IMG/VR virus record: IMGVR_UViG_3300015371_000175
Coordinates: 1-24,019 of that record
Origin: a virus
DNA length: 24,019 nucleotides
Strand: one strand, 5' to 3'
Shown: one piece after another, positions 8,320 through 15,025 of the stretch
Position numbering within the stretch: position 1 is the stretch's first letter
Layout of the letters: every line of letters starts with the position of its first letter
The notes under the pieces: generated by a model
What the model was told of the DNA's origin: nothing
What the model saw: the letters and a program-made list of their open reading frames with translations, nothing else
Databases searched by the model: none
Made by a program: the position numbers and the translations under genes

Positions 8320-8771
8320 TAGCGTCTGACCGTGTGTGCGTAGACTATCGTGTCCAGAACGAAGCGATCCCTGGCTGGCTCAAATGCTGTGTCGTCCGGC
8401 GCGGAGGACGGCCCGGAGGCGATGCGCGCGCACGAGACAGCTACCGGGTCATCCTCCGGCGTAGGAGCCGCGTAGACGCCGGAGAACGCTTGGGTGACTA
8501 GGGCTGCACAGCGCCGCGCGAGTCTCTCCGCCTCCGGCTTGCCACCCTTCTCCCCGGCGTAGCAACTCAGCTGCATGTAGAACGACACGAGCCGGTCCAC
8601 CGGATCGTTCTCGTTGTGCTCCGCCGGTAGCTGGATGACCTGGACCCACGGCGTGTCACGCCGGTCCTCGTCGGGCGGATCGCTGACGACGCGGATGCCG
8701 CCAAGCTCGCCGCGTAGGAAGTCGCTCAAGACTTTCTGCATGTACGGCATCAAGGTGACGTCACTCGGCAT
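8319..8771 (-). CDS. Tail terminator-like protein
   Basis: This 150-aa protein is expected to cap the tail tube and join it to the head (lambda gpU / SPP1 gp17 group). The N-terminus reads YMQKVLSDFLRGELGGIRVV followed by a loop and PWVQVIQLPAE. This is the common pattern 'helix, then xRVxxxxPxx...PxVxV' of terminators. Residues 62-100 hold a strand (LVSFYMQLSCYAG) and a long helix rich in Arg/Ala. A strong GGAGGAGG ribosome site lies 6 nt before the ATG, although the start lies inside the preceding small gene, overlapping it by 11 nt. Its position three genes before the tail chaperone gene supports the call; the fold has not been verified. Confidence 0.78.
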   Translation of the reverse strand: MPSDVTLMPYMQKVLSDFLRGELGGIRVVSDPPDEDRRDTPWVQVIQLPAEHNENDPVDRLVSFYMQLSCYAGEKGGKPEAERLARRCAALVTQAFSGVYAAPTPEDDPVAVSCARIASGPSSAPDDTAFEPARDRFVLDTIVYAHTVRR

Positions 8772-8934
8772 TGATGTCCTCCTCCGCGTATGCGACCTCC
8801 ATCAGATGCGCCGACGAGTTGGCCCGGTACTCGTCGCCGAAGTGCTCCACCAGAAGGTTCTGGCGCTTGACGATCCCGGCCTGTTGCCATTCGTCTGACG
8901 CCTTCAATTCATCCACCGTTGCGTACTGGCTCAT
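8761..8934 (-). CDS. Small acidic protein of unknown function (57 aa)
   Basis: I do not recognise this protein. It runs MSQYATVDELKASDEWQQAG to ...AEEDINAE and has no cysteine pairs, membrane segment or obvious DNA-binding motif. The ATG at 8934 overlaps the TGA of the stopper gene (ATGA), and a GGGAGG ribosome site lies 10 nt upstream, so it is very probably translated. An earlier in-frame start at 8952 would extend it by six residues but lacks a matching ribosome site. The gene lies between two connector proteins. It may be a small neck component or chaperone, but that is only positional inference. Confidence 0.7.
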   Translation of the reverse strand: MSQYATVDELKASDEWQQAGIVKRQNLLVEHFGDEYRANSSAHLMEVAYAEEDINAE

Positions 8935-9287
8935 GATCCGTTGCCCTCCCATAGCTCAACGCGGAGCGCCACGCACTCGACGTGCCATACGTCCGGCGAG
9001 CCTTGCCTGGCGTCCCAGCCGTTGCCGACTAGCTCAAACTTGCCGATGCCCTCGATGACCATCTCATCGCCCGTCCGAATGTCGGTGCCGGTCGGCAGGT
9101 AGATCTTCCAGGTGTCCAGCGCCGCCTCGCCCGCCTGCTCCGGCTCGTCGGATTGGACCTGCTGCGCCTCGCATGGCGACTGAAACTCGTGAGGTGTCCG
9201 GACCTCGTTGCCAAGCTCGTCCACTTCATCCGACTGGATCATCTGCTTGATCATTGCGGTCTTATTGAAGAGCGCGGTCAACGACAT
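8931..9287 (-). CDS. Head-tail connector (stopper-like) protein
   Basis: This 118-aa protein has the order expected of SPP1 gp16 / HK97-type stoppers: an N-terminal strand region (NKTAMIKQMIQSDEVDELG), a long hydrophilic loop, then WKIYLPTGTDIRTGDEMVIE and KFELVGNGWDARQGSPDVWH. The 'lP.gtdi..gD.v.i.G..f.V.G.p....p..HveV' pattern is typical of the beta-barrel connector that closes the portal channel after packaging. The ATG at 9287 overlaps the preceding glycosyltransferase by 10 nt, and a GGAGG site lies 13 nt upstream. The gene is separated from the adaptor (14482-14943) by eight non-structural genes, whereas in most siphoviruses the two are adjacent. Confidence 0.83.
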   Translation of the reverse strand: MSLTALFNKTAMIKQMIQSDEVDELGNEVRTPHEFQSPCEAQQVQSDEPEQAGEAALDTWKIYLPTGTDIRTGDEMVIEGIGKFELVGNGWDARQGSPDVWHVECVALRVELWEGNGS

Positions 9288-9955
9288 GCGGCTAGAAGTT
9301 CCTCCATGCGGTCAGGGTAGCCATTCGCCTTAGAGTACCGCTTGTACAGGGCCCAACTCTCGTGGCTTCCCATGCGCCGGTCGTGTCGCTCCGGCGACGG
9401 ATGCCACATGTGGTAAAGGTCAGCTGTGCCGCGCCACGGCTCGCCTTCCATCGTCGCGAGCGCCAGTCCCCATGACTGGTCCTCCTGGCCCCAGCCGGTG
9501 AACCGTTCATCGAGCGGCACCGCCATCAGCGTCTCACGTTGCGCGATGACAAAGCCTCCGCCCTTGACGCCGTCATACGGCCGACTGGACGGCGGCACTG
9601 GCATCGGCTTGTTGTTGTACAACGCCCAAGTCGCCTTCTTCGTCAACCTGAATACCTCCAGGTGCGGGATCGCCCATGACGCCACTCCGCACGTCACAGC
9701 CCTCACGGCGGCCGGTAGCCCATCCGTCCAGACATCGGCGTCCGCGACGATGACGGGGTCATCCGACGCGCGCATCTTCTCGACTCCACGGTTGACTAGT
9801 TCCCCTTTACAGAACGGCCGGAACGGATCGCCGCGCTCGATCACCACGTGGTAGTCTGGCAGCTTGATCCGGTACTGCTTCTTGACCCAAGCCAACGCTT
9901 CGATGCGGGCATGCTCATCATCGGCCGCCGCGAACGGGATGACTACGCCGGGCAT
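9278..9955 (-). CDS. GT-A glycosyltransferase with polypeptide-GalNAc-transferase-like C-terminal region
   Basis: The 225-aa protein has a DAD metal and nucleotide-sugar binding triad at residues 72-74 (VADADVW) and GGGFVIAQRETLMAVPLDER at 132-151. It continues into FTGWGQEDQSWGLAL and finally HMWHPSPER at 182-190. The 'GG..a..re.f..vggfDE.f.GwG.ED...g.Rl' arrangement with a trailing H-x-x-H-P is characteristic of the C-terminal region of GT27-type and related GT2 enzymes (glyco_transf_7C), which use UDP-sugars. It lacks a membrane anchor, so it is probably cytosolic. It overlaps the upstream GT by 13 nt and the stopper gene by 10 nt. Substrate and acceptor are unknown; a virion protein or a host surface glycan are both possible. 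Confidence 0.85.
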   Translation of the reverse strand: MPGVVIPFAAADDEHARIEALAWVKKQYRIKLPDYHVVIERGDPFRPFCKGELVNRGVEKMRASDDPVIVADADVWTDGLPAAVRAVTCGVASWAIPHLEVFRLTKKATWALYNNKPMPVPPSSRPYDGVKGGGFVIAQRETLMAVPLDERFTGWGQEDQSWGLALATMEGEPWRGTADLYHMWHPSPERHDRRMGSHESWALYKRYSKANGYPDRMEELLAACR

Positions 9956-10707
9956 GGGTCCGCGATCAGTTCGGGGTCATCCGGCTCGCGCCAGATGTTG
10001 GACCAGAAGTATTCAGCCAGCGCCTCCTCGCCTCCGCTCTCAAGCATCCGACCAAAGCCCCGGAGATGCGGGCTGACTTCCTCCGGAAGGTCGGCCGCCG
10101 CCTTGCGCCCGTTGTAGCCGTTCCGGACCTTGCTGATGAACTGATTCGGCGAGCGGTATGGGAAGTGACGGACCTCAAGCTTGAATGGTCGCGTCGCCGC
10201 GTACTGGCCGTGATAGGTGACGCTGTGGTAGCCCTCGCTGAACTGCATGAACGGCATCACTCGGCACGCGACCTTGAGGAGCGGGTTGACGGTGCGTCGG
10301 CGATAGCGCATCCGGTCAAACGGATGGTCGCCGTGCATGCCCTCTGTTGGTACATGCTCGAGAAGCTCCGCCGTGAACACCCAAGTCTTCCGCGCGTTGC
10401 GCCTGATGACCGTCGCAATCGGTTCACGACTCGTGCTGTACCAGATCTCATCGGCGTCAAACGGCACGACATACTTGCCGCCGGTATCTATCGCCAGGGC
10501 TGTGACCTTCCGGGCCTGGTAGTGACGCGGGTCAGGATCGTCGCGTACCTCAATGGGCAACGACGCGAGTATCTCACGCGTGCCATCCGTCGAGCCGTTA
10601 TCCACAGCCACCACGCGGTCCACCTGTCCGAGCATATGGGTGATCGTCCGCTCGATGACATCAGCCTCGTCCTTGACGAGGCACACGCCGACTACTTCAC
10701 AGGACAC
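9943..10707 (-). CDS. Family 2 glycosyltransferase
   Basis: The 254-aa protein begins SCEVVGVCLVKDEADVIERT, the typical 'vvGv.lvkNEad.ie.ti.....'start of GT2 enzymes, then RVVAVDNGSTDGTREIL at residues 31-47. It carries the FDADEIW metal-binding motif, with Asp84 and Asp86. The C-terminal half contains HFPYRSPNQFISKVRNGYNG, a stretch often found in the same subgroup of bacterial and phage GT2 proteins. The start is a GTG at 10707, overlapping the methyltransferase stop by 16 nt. I preferred it because the GT2 fold begins right there and upstream in-frame sequence is low-complexity shadow. The protein has no membrane segment. It should transfer a sugar from a nucleotide donor; the acceptor is not evident. 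Confidence 0.88.
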   Translation of the reverse strand: MSCEVVGVCLVKDEADVIERTITHMLGQVDRVVAVDNGSTDGTREILASLPIEVRDDPDPRHYQARKVTALAIDTGGKYVVPFDADEIWYSTSREPIATVIRRNARKTWVFTAELLEHVPTEGMHGDHPFDRMRYRRRTVNPLLKVACRVMPFMQFSEGYHSVTYHGQYAATRPFKLEVRHFPYRSPNQFISKVRNGYNGRKAAADLPEEVSPHLRGFGRMLESGGEEALAEYFWSNIWREPDDPELIADPCPA

Positions 10708-11252
10708 AGCACCATCCCGTTCTTCCGGTCGTCCTCGTTGGGGTTGTTGCGCCGGTTGAAGTCGGTGAGTTTGCGGTCCACCTTCCAACCGGCGGCACGG
10801 AACAGCCCTTGCCAATAGCCTCGCGGCCGGAGGTTGATGTGCTGGTGTCCGACTTGCCCAGGAGGAGCGGCCGTGAAGTAGATGGCCCGCTCCGCCGACC
10901 GGGTGATGTTCCTGACGAGCCGACCGGCCCAACACGACTCGATGTGCTCCGCGACCTCGCGACACCAGACCAGATCGGCCTTCAGCGTCACAATGTCGGT
11001 GAGATCGCGGACCATGTACCGCTCGCTCTCGAACAGCACGTGATCGCGTAGCTCCTCCTTGCCATCGACGCCGTACACATCCAGCCCGGCTTGGAGCATC
11101 CCCCAAACGTCTACGCCCAGCCCGCAGCCGAAGTCAAACGCCGTCCGCAGGTGGTACTTGTTGATCATCAAGTCGAGCGTGTCGCGCCAGTAGTCCTCCG
11201 GCAGCATTGTCCGCTCGTACAGCGTTGGGTCGGTGTACGCCGTGTCACTCAC
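10692..11252 (-). CDS. Class I SAM-dependent methyltransferase
   Basis: This 186-aa protein shows the Rossmann-fold motifs in order. Motif I is FDFGCGLGVDVW (residues 39-50), the acidic end of strand 2 is YGVDGKEE (60-67), and CREVAEHIE (97-105) follows strand 4. The closing region FTAAPPGQVGHQHIN and a W-rich tail resemble small phage and bacterial methyltransferases found next to glycosyltransferases, often annotated Methyltransf_23/11. A catalytic NPPY/DPPY motif is absent, so DNA base methylation is unlikely; sugar or other small-molecule methylation is more plausible. The start is a GTG at 11252, overlapping the zinc-ribbon stop by 8 nt (GTGAGTGA), with no strong ribosome site, which suggests coupling. 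Confidence 0.86.
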   Translation of the reverse strand: MSDTAYTDPTLYERTMLPEDYWRDTLDLMINKYHLRTAFDFGCGLGVDVWGMLQAGLDVYGVDGKEELRDHVLFESERYMVRDLTDIVTLKADLVWCREVAEHIESCWAGRLVRNITRSAERAIYFTAAPPGQVGHQHINLRPRGYWQGLFRAAGWKVDRKLTDFNRRNNPNEDDRKNGMVLCPVK

Positions 11253-11367
11253 TCGGCGGCAACCCTTCGCAGCATCCGTCGATGACCTGCTTGCACTCGT
11301 CGCATTGAAGGTGCGAGCCGACCCACACGACCGCGTTGGCCCCGCACCACGGACAGACGGCCTCCAT
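11245..11367 (-). CDS. Small zinc-ribbon protein (40 aa)
   Basis: This short gene reads MEAVCPWCGANAVVWVGSHL, then QCDECKQV and DGCCEG, ending PPSE. The CPWC and CDEC pairs, 14 residues apart, form a classic four-cysteine zinc ribbon, and two further cysteines follow. The ATG at 11367 comes immediately after the TAG of the metallophosphoesterase gene, and a perfect AGGAGG ribosome site lies 8 nt upstream, so expression is likely. The stop overlaps the methyltransferase GTG. Zinc ribbons of this size often mediate nucleic-acid or protein contacts. Its partner could be the adjacent phosphoesterase or methyltransferase, but the sequence does not say. Confidence 0.8.
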   Translation of the reverse strand: MEAVCPWCGANAVVWVGSHLQCDECKQVIDGCCEGLPPSE

Positions 11368-12618
11368 CTACCAGCCCTCCTGATCGCGGTGACGGATGAA
11401 CAGCGGCAACTGCGCGGTGATGCCGTGCTCCGGCGTGACGACGAAGAGCAACTGCTGCGGTGGCTCCGGCTCAAAGCCCTTCGCCCTCGCGTACTCGTCA
11501 TAGCCCTTGCCTGCGCCATTGACAATGACGCCCTTCGCCGGTAGCGACATCAGCTGATGCCAATGACCCATGAGCAGCACATCAAACGGATGGCCCTCCG
11601 CCTCCGCTTGCTTCCGGATGCGGTGAGCGCGGAGCGCGACCGGGAGCATGGCTCCCTGAATGCCGCTGCCGCCTCGCGCCTCGTCGCCGTGCTCCGCCCT
11701 GAACTTGACATCGTACACCTGGAAGTCGGCGCTGATGCCGTCGCTGATGGAGAAGGTGACACGCTTGTCGCCCTTGAGTTCCTGAGCGACGAGTCGCGAC
11801 ACCATCGTGTCGGCGTTGTGACGCGACCGGCCCTTGTAGCGCGGCTTCTTGGAGTCGCGCGGATGATTGCCCGGCACGCCCACGTAGTGGACCTTGCCGA
11901 AGTTCTGAGCCAGTAGCTTGACGCCAGCCGCCGTCCACGCCGCCGCCGGAGGAACCGCCTCATAGTTGGACCACTCGTTGGTCTCCCGTAGCTCCTCGTG
12001 GATGTCGCCGCTGATGGTGTCGCCTAGATTGACGAGCACAATGCCTTCATACTCGACTCCGCGAAGGTAGTTGCGGGCCACGAGGATCGACCGCTCAAAG
12101 AACCGGCCGATGCGCTGCTCCGCGATCTTCGGGTTGTAGGCGTTGTAGTCCGCCATCTCCTCAGGCTGGACAACCTCGCCGACGTGCCAATCCGAGTACA
12201 GCCCAACGACTATCGCCTTGCGCTGCTCGCCCTTCGGCTTTCTCACAGCCCAGCGCGGCGGAGGCACATTCTTGATCTTGCCAGACAACTCGATCTGCTT
12301 CTCCAGTCGGCTGACCTCCTGTTGCGACTCCGACAGCTGGCGCCGAGCTTCGCGCGCCTCCGCCGCCGATGCATTGGCGCGGTTCTTCGCCTCGTTGAGA
12401 CGCTTGACTAGTTGCCGCGCTTCTTTCGTCGGCTCAGCAGCAGCAGTCTCAGCAAAGCCCTTCGGCAATTCGCCTCCGGGATGATCCGCTTCCCAACGCA
12501 TCAGCAGCGTGTTGCGCTTCACCTTGTGCGCCCGTGCCGCCTCCGCCCAACTGCCGTGTTCGCCCTTCTCAAGCGCCTCGATGGCAGCCGTGACTTTGGG
12601 GTCTCTCTTAGCGGGCAT
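11368..12618 (-). CDS. Calcineurin-like metallophosphoesterase with N-terminal HTH and coiled coil
   Basis: The 416-aa protein has three parts. Residues 1-45 (AAIEALEKGEHGSWAEAARA, then KVKRNTLLMRW) look like a Psq/Hin-type helix-turn-helix. Residues 62-112 are an Ala/Glu/Arg coiled coil. Residues 134-400 form a metallophosphoesterase: SDWHVG (Asp143, His145), NLGDTISGD (Asp200), GNHPR (Asn251, His252), RAEHGD (His310) and GHWHQ (His352, His354). All expected dinuclear-metal ligands are therefore present. The family contains nucleases such as SbcD/Mre11 and phosphatases; LGDTISGDIHEEL is a form common in phage homologues. The ATG at 12618 overlaps the deacetylase stop by 11 nt. The HTH suggests nucleic-acid targeting, so a nuclease or nucleotide-end processing role is possible, but activity cannot be read from sequence alone. 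Confidence 0.88.
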   Translation of the reverse strand: MPAKRDPKVTAAIEALEKGEHGSWAEAARAHKVKRNTLLMRWEADHPGGELPKGFAETAAAEPTKEARQLVKRLNEAKNRANASAAEAREARRQLSESQQEVSRLEKQIELSGKIKNVPPPRWAVRKPKGEQRKAIVVGLYSDWHVGEVVQPEEMADYNAYNPKIAEQRIGRFFERSILVARNYLRGVEYEGIVLVNLGDTISGDIHEELRETNEWSNYEAVPPAAAWTAAGVKLLAQNFGKVHYVGVPGNHPRDSKKPRYKGRSRHNADTMVSRLVAQELKGDKRVTFSISDGISADFQVYDVKFRAEHGDEARGGSGIQGAMLPVALRAHRIRKQAEAEGHPFDVLLMGHWHQLMSLPAKGVIVNGAGKGYDEYARAKGFEPEPPQQLLFVVTPEHGITAQLPLFIRHRDQEGW

Positions 12619-13228
12619 TCTGATCCATCCGGTAGTAGACCTCAGTCATCAAGATCTCCTTCATGTGAGTAGTTGGCCGCACCTGCGACTGATAGCACTC
12701 GACGGCCTCGCGCTTTTGCGACTCCGGCATCCGCCGTCCAACTGGTCGCGGTTCCACGCCCTCAAGCCGTCGATGAAGTTCCTTCGGGTACATCCGCGCA
12801 TACGGCGCATCGGCGTACAGCCATGCCTCAAGGTTACATTGATGGGCTACTCGTCGGAAGGCGTCGCTGACTGCGATGTGATCCGGATGGCTGATGCCCA
12901 GCGGGCCAGCAACCGGCTCGTCGTCATCGACACCTTGTAGCGCCCACTCAACTGCCTCGATGATCTCTGAGTCCTCGCGACCGTATGCGAGGTCCTTCAC
13001 ATCCATATGCACAGCAGTGAATCCTAATGCCTCCGCAGCGCAAATGTCCTCGTGGCGGCGAGCTTCCATGGCATCGGCTGCGAAGTCAAAGCCGGAGTCG
13101 ATGTCAAACATCGACGGCGCGAGGTCGCCCGGAGGCACACCGGCGCAGATCGTGATCACGGTCGCGCCTTCGCACAGCCCTGCTGCGGACCAGACCGCGT
13201 CATCCAGGTGCGGTGACAAGATGATCAT
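12608..13228 (-). CDS. PIG-L/LmbE family N-deacetylase
   Basis: The 206-aa protein starts MIILSPHLDDAVWS, the first zinc motif of the PIG-L/LmbE family (usually PHPDDE; here His7, Asp9, Asp10). GPLGISHPDHIAV at residues 109-121 follows, supplying the third zinc ligand (His117). The segment RRHEDICAAEALGF (58-71) is the usual 'R..E...A...LG' helix. Family members remove acetyl groups from N-acetylglucosamine-type sugars in GPI, mycothiol, teicoplanin or lincomycin pathways. Here, beside four glycosyltransferases, it probably deacetylates a sugar on a glycan or sugar precursor. Glu is replaced by Ala in the first motif (PHLDDAV), which also occurs in other functional members. The ATG overlaps the upstream TGA (ATGA). 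Confidence 0.9.
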   Translation of the reverse strand: MIILSPHLDDAVWSAAGLCEGATVITICAGVPPGDLAPSMFDIDSGFDFAADAMEARRHEDICAAEALGFTAVHMDVKDLAYGREDSEIIEAVEWALQGVDDDEPVAGPLGISHPDHIAVSDAFRRVAHQCNLEAWLYADAPYARMYPKELHRRLEGVEPRPVGRRMPESQKREAVECYQSQVRPTTHMKEILMTEVYYRMDQNAR

Positions 13229-13842
13229 CCGAACACCGCCGCCTCGATCTCGCGATGGACGCGCATGATGGTGTCGTGCGACTTCCGGTTGCGTGAGTTC
13301 GGCCGGAGCCACGCCTTGTAGACGGCTTTGTGGATCGGCTCGATGGTCCCGCCCGCTTGCCAGGCTCGCGCCCAGAGCGCCCAGTCCTCAGACCAATCCC
13401 ATTCCTCCCAACCGCCGACGCTTTGAGCCAAGCCCGTCCGGATCGCGGTGCCGATGACGGCCCAGTTGCCGAAGCGGAGGCAATCGGCGGAGCACTCGTG
13501 CTTGTGGCCCCAGACGCGCGGCATGAACGGCCGCCCTCTCGAGATCGCGCCGGTTCCGCGCACCTGCATGATCCGGGGCACCCGCATGTCGGCTGTGCCC
13601 TCAGCCATCGCCTCGACGTAGCCCGGCGTCAACTGGTCATCAGCGTCCAAGTGGATCACCCACGGTGTCTCGACTTGCGCCAAACCGGCGTTCCTCGCCT
13701 CCGCCAACGTCGTGCGATGCTCGTGGATGACAGGGACGCCTTGAGCACGCGCGGAAGGTAGCGCCCTCTTGGTGGCCAGGCGTCGCCAGAGTTCCTTCCC
13801 ATACGTGCCGATGACTACCGTTGCGTCAAGCTTTTCGCCCAT
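13225..13842 (-). CDS. Family 2 glycosyltransferase (DADD type)
   Basis: This 205-aa GT-A protein has an N-terminal nucleotide-binding strand (DATVVIGTYG, residues 6-15), TLAEARNAGLAQ at 45-56 and the metal-binding WVIHLDADDQLTPGY at 61-75. The acceptor side holds GGWEEWDWSEDWALWARAWQ (143-162), where the acidic ED is the usual catalytic-base position of GT2 enzymes. The ATG at 13842 overlaps the previous glycosyltransferase by 28 nt. I chose it because homology-like sequence begins here, while the in-frame extension upstream is Arg/Ala-rich shadow. It has no membrane helices. It belongs to a run of four glycosyltransferases with a deacetylase, so a multi-sugar glycan is the likely product; donor and acceptor are unknown. 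Confidence 0.88.
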   Translation of the reverse strand: MGEKLDATVVIGTYGKELWRRLATKRALPSARAQGVPVIHEHRTTLAEARNAGLAQVETPWVIHLDADDQLTPGYVEAMAEGTADMRVPRIMQVRGTGAISRGRPFMPRVWGHKHECSADCLRFGNWAVIGTAIRTGLAQSVGGWEEWDWSEDWALWARAWQAGGTIEPIHKAVYKAWLRPNSRNRKSHDTIMRVHREIEAAVFG

Positions 13843-14504
13843 AGCCTGTGCCGTTGTCGGAACAGCCGCTTGTCTCGCAGCCCGTTGCTCTGTCCGAGTC
13901 TGTAAACCTCGTCCCATTCGCGAGTGCCCCAAACCGGGTGCGGATGTTCAATGACGATGTCGTCCGCGAAGTGCCACTCTCCACGCTTCCATGCGAGGTT
14001 GCAAAGCTCGTTGTCGGCGTACTGGTGATGGTAGCCCTCGTGGAACACATGCCCCGGCTCGCGCCATGCAGCGCCGGGGTGCTCGATGTAGTCGCGCCGG
14101 ACCAGCTGCGCCGTCGCGTGATCGCGGTTCCGCGTCCGAGGAGTCTTGTCGTTGGTACCGATGACAGCCTTGTCGAGCTTCGTCGCCTCGACTGTCGCCT
14201 CATACCAGCCCGGCTTGAACTTGACATCGTCGCCGCAGCACAGCACCCAGTCGCCCTCCGTGACGGCGACAGCAGTGTTGATCTTCTTTGGGAAGGTGCC
14301 GCTCCGGACGATGCGGTTGACATCTAGCCCGGCGACAAGCGTCTGGATGACCTCGTTGGTCTTCGCGTCGTCCTCGTCGGTGACGAAGGTGATGCGGTAG
14401 CTCCGGCGCGGCGTGTAACGCCGGATGTCATCGGTGACGACTAGAACATTGCCCGGCCGCTTGAGGGTCGGGATGATGATGTCAACAGTCGGACTCGGTG
14501 CCAT
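13815..14504 (-). CDS. GT-A fold glycosyltransferase (GDD type)
   Basis: The 229-aa protein opens with MAPSPTVDIIIPTLKRPGNV, a standard GT2 N-terminus, and has ITFVTDEDDAKTNE at residues 38-51. The metal-binding WVLCCGDDVKFKPGW at 86-100 includes Asp92 and Asp93. The second half has a striking aromatic and His-rich stretch (GHVFHEGYHHQYADNELCNL, 151-170) and EHPHPVWG, the acceptor-binding area in this type of phage and bacterial enzyme. The ATG at 14504 lies 23 nt inside the adaptor gene, so the first accessory gene is physically interlocked with the head module. That suggests long-term residence rather than a recent insertion. No membrane segment is present; the acceptor is unknown. Confidence 0.86.
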   Translation of the reverse strand: MAPSPTVDIIIPTLKRPGNVLVVTDDIRRYTPRRSYRITFVTDEDDAKTNEVIQTLVAGLDVNRIVRSGTFPKKINTAVAVTEGDWVLCCGDDVKFKPGWYEATVEATKLDKAVIGTNDKTPRTRNRDHATAQLVRRDYIEHPGAAWREPGHVFHEGYHHQYADNELCNLAWKRGEWHFADDIVIEHPHPVWGTREWDEVYRLGQSNGLRDKRLFRQRHRLWAKSLTQR

Positions 14505-14943
14505 CCGGATTGATGTACAGGTACTGATCCGGCAAAGTGACCTCTGGAATGTCATCCAGTATGGTCCGCACCGGCTGCCATGCCGCGCCATGCGCGACGA
14601 TGCGCCTGATCAGCCGTTGCTCGGTGTCGGACAGTAGCAGGTTGGTCCCGGCGTCCTCGCCGGGGTCAGGGAACCGCTTCGTGCGGCTGTAGTCGCCCAG
14701 CTGCTCTTGATCGCTGAGCAAGCCGTCCGGATTCTGCGCTGCGCGCACAACTGCTGTCACAGCCACAGAGCGGATCGCGGCGGGGACAGGGTCAAGCTCG
14801 TCGGCCCAAGCATCATCACGGCCCACCGACTCGGCGATCATGCTGCTGACCTCGTCCAGCAGGGCTGTGTACTGCGTTTCCTCCTCCGCCGTCAACTCTC
14901 GGCCGAGTCGGACACTGACGTCTCCAGTTTCTGCTAGCGCCAC
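14482..14943 (-). CDS. Head-tail adaptor protein
   Basis: This 153-aa protein directly follows the major capsid gene, the normal position of the SPP1 gp15 / HK97 gp6-like adaptor that binds the portal. It is helical: LTAEEETQYTALLDEVSSMI, then VPAAIRSVAVTAVVRAAQNP and a C-terminal LSDTEQRLIRRI helix. The central 'p..ir.v....a.R...NP.G...e..G.ys' pattern is characteristic of actinophage adaptors. I chose the GTG at 14943, with a GGAGG ribosome site 5 nt upstream, over a TTG four codons earlier that would overlap that site. The last 23 nt overlap the first glycosyltransferase gene. The gene is preceded by a strong stem-loop. Confidence 0.85.
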   Translation of the reverse strand: MALAETGDVSVRLGRELTAEEETQYTALLDEVSSMIAESVGRDDAWADELDPVPAAIRSVAVTAVVRAAQNPDGLLSDQEQLGDYSRTKRFPDPGEDAGTNLLLSDTEQRLIRRIVAHGAAWQPVRTILDDIPEVTLPDQYLYINPDGTESDC

Positions 14944-14961
14944 ATCAACCTCCAAAGATCA

Positions 14962-15003
14962 GGGTCCGCTCCGGCGACGATGGCGTTGTACCGGAGCGGA
15001 CCC
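14962..15003 (-). terminator. Perfect 13-bp stem-loop downstream of the major capsid gene
   Basis: GGGTCCGCTCCGG and its exact complement CCGGAGCGGACCC are separated by a 16-nt loop (14975-14990), in the 82-nt gap between the capsid stop and the adaptor start. On the transcript strand only TGATCTTT follows, so the U-run is poor and full intrinsic termination is uncertain. A partial terminator or a 3'-end stabiliser that raises capsid mRNA over downstream genes is the likeliest role. Confidence 0.65.
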
Positions 15004-15025
15004 ATGGGGCGGGATCGGGGTGAGC

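Noticed and set aside
9278-14504. DNA base glycosylation (T4-like) as the role of the glycosyltransferases
   Set aside because: No hydroxymethyl-pyrimidine or other base-modifying gene is in the window and the methyltransferase lacks a DNA-type catalytic motif. It cannot be excluded from elsewhere in the genome, but nothing here supports it.
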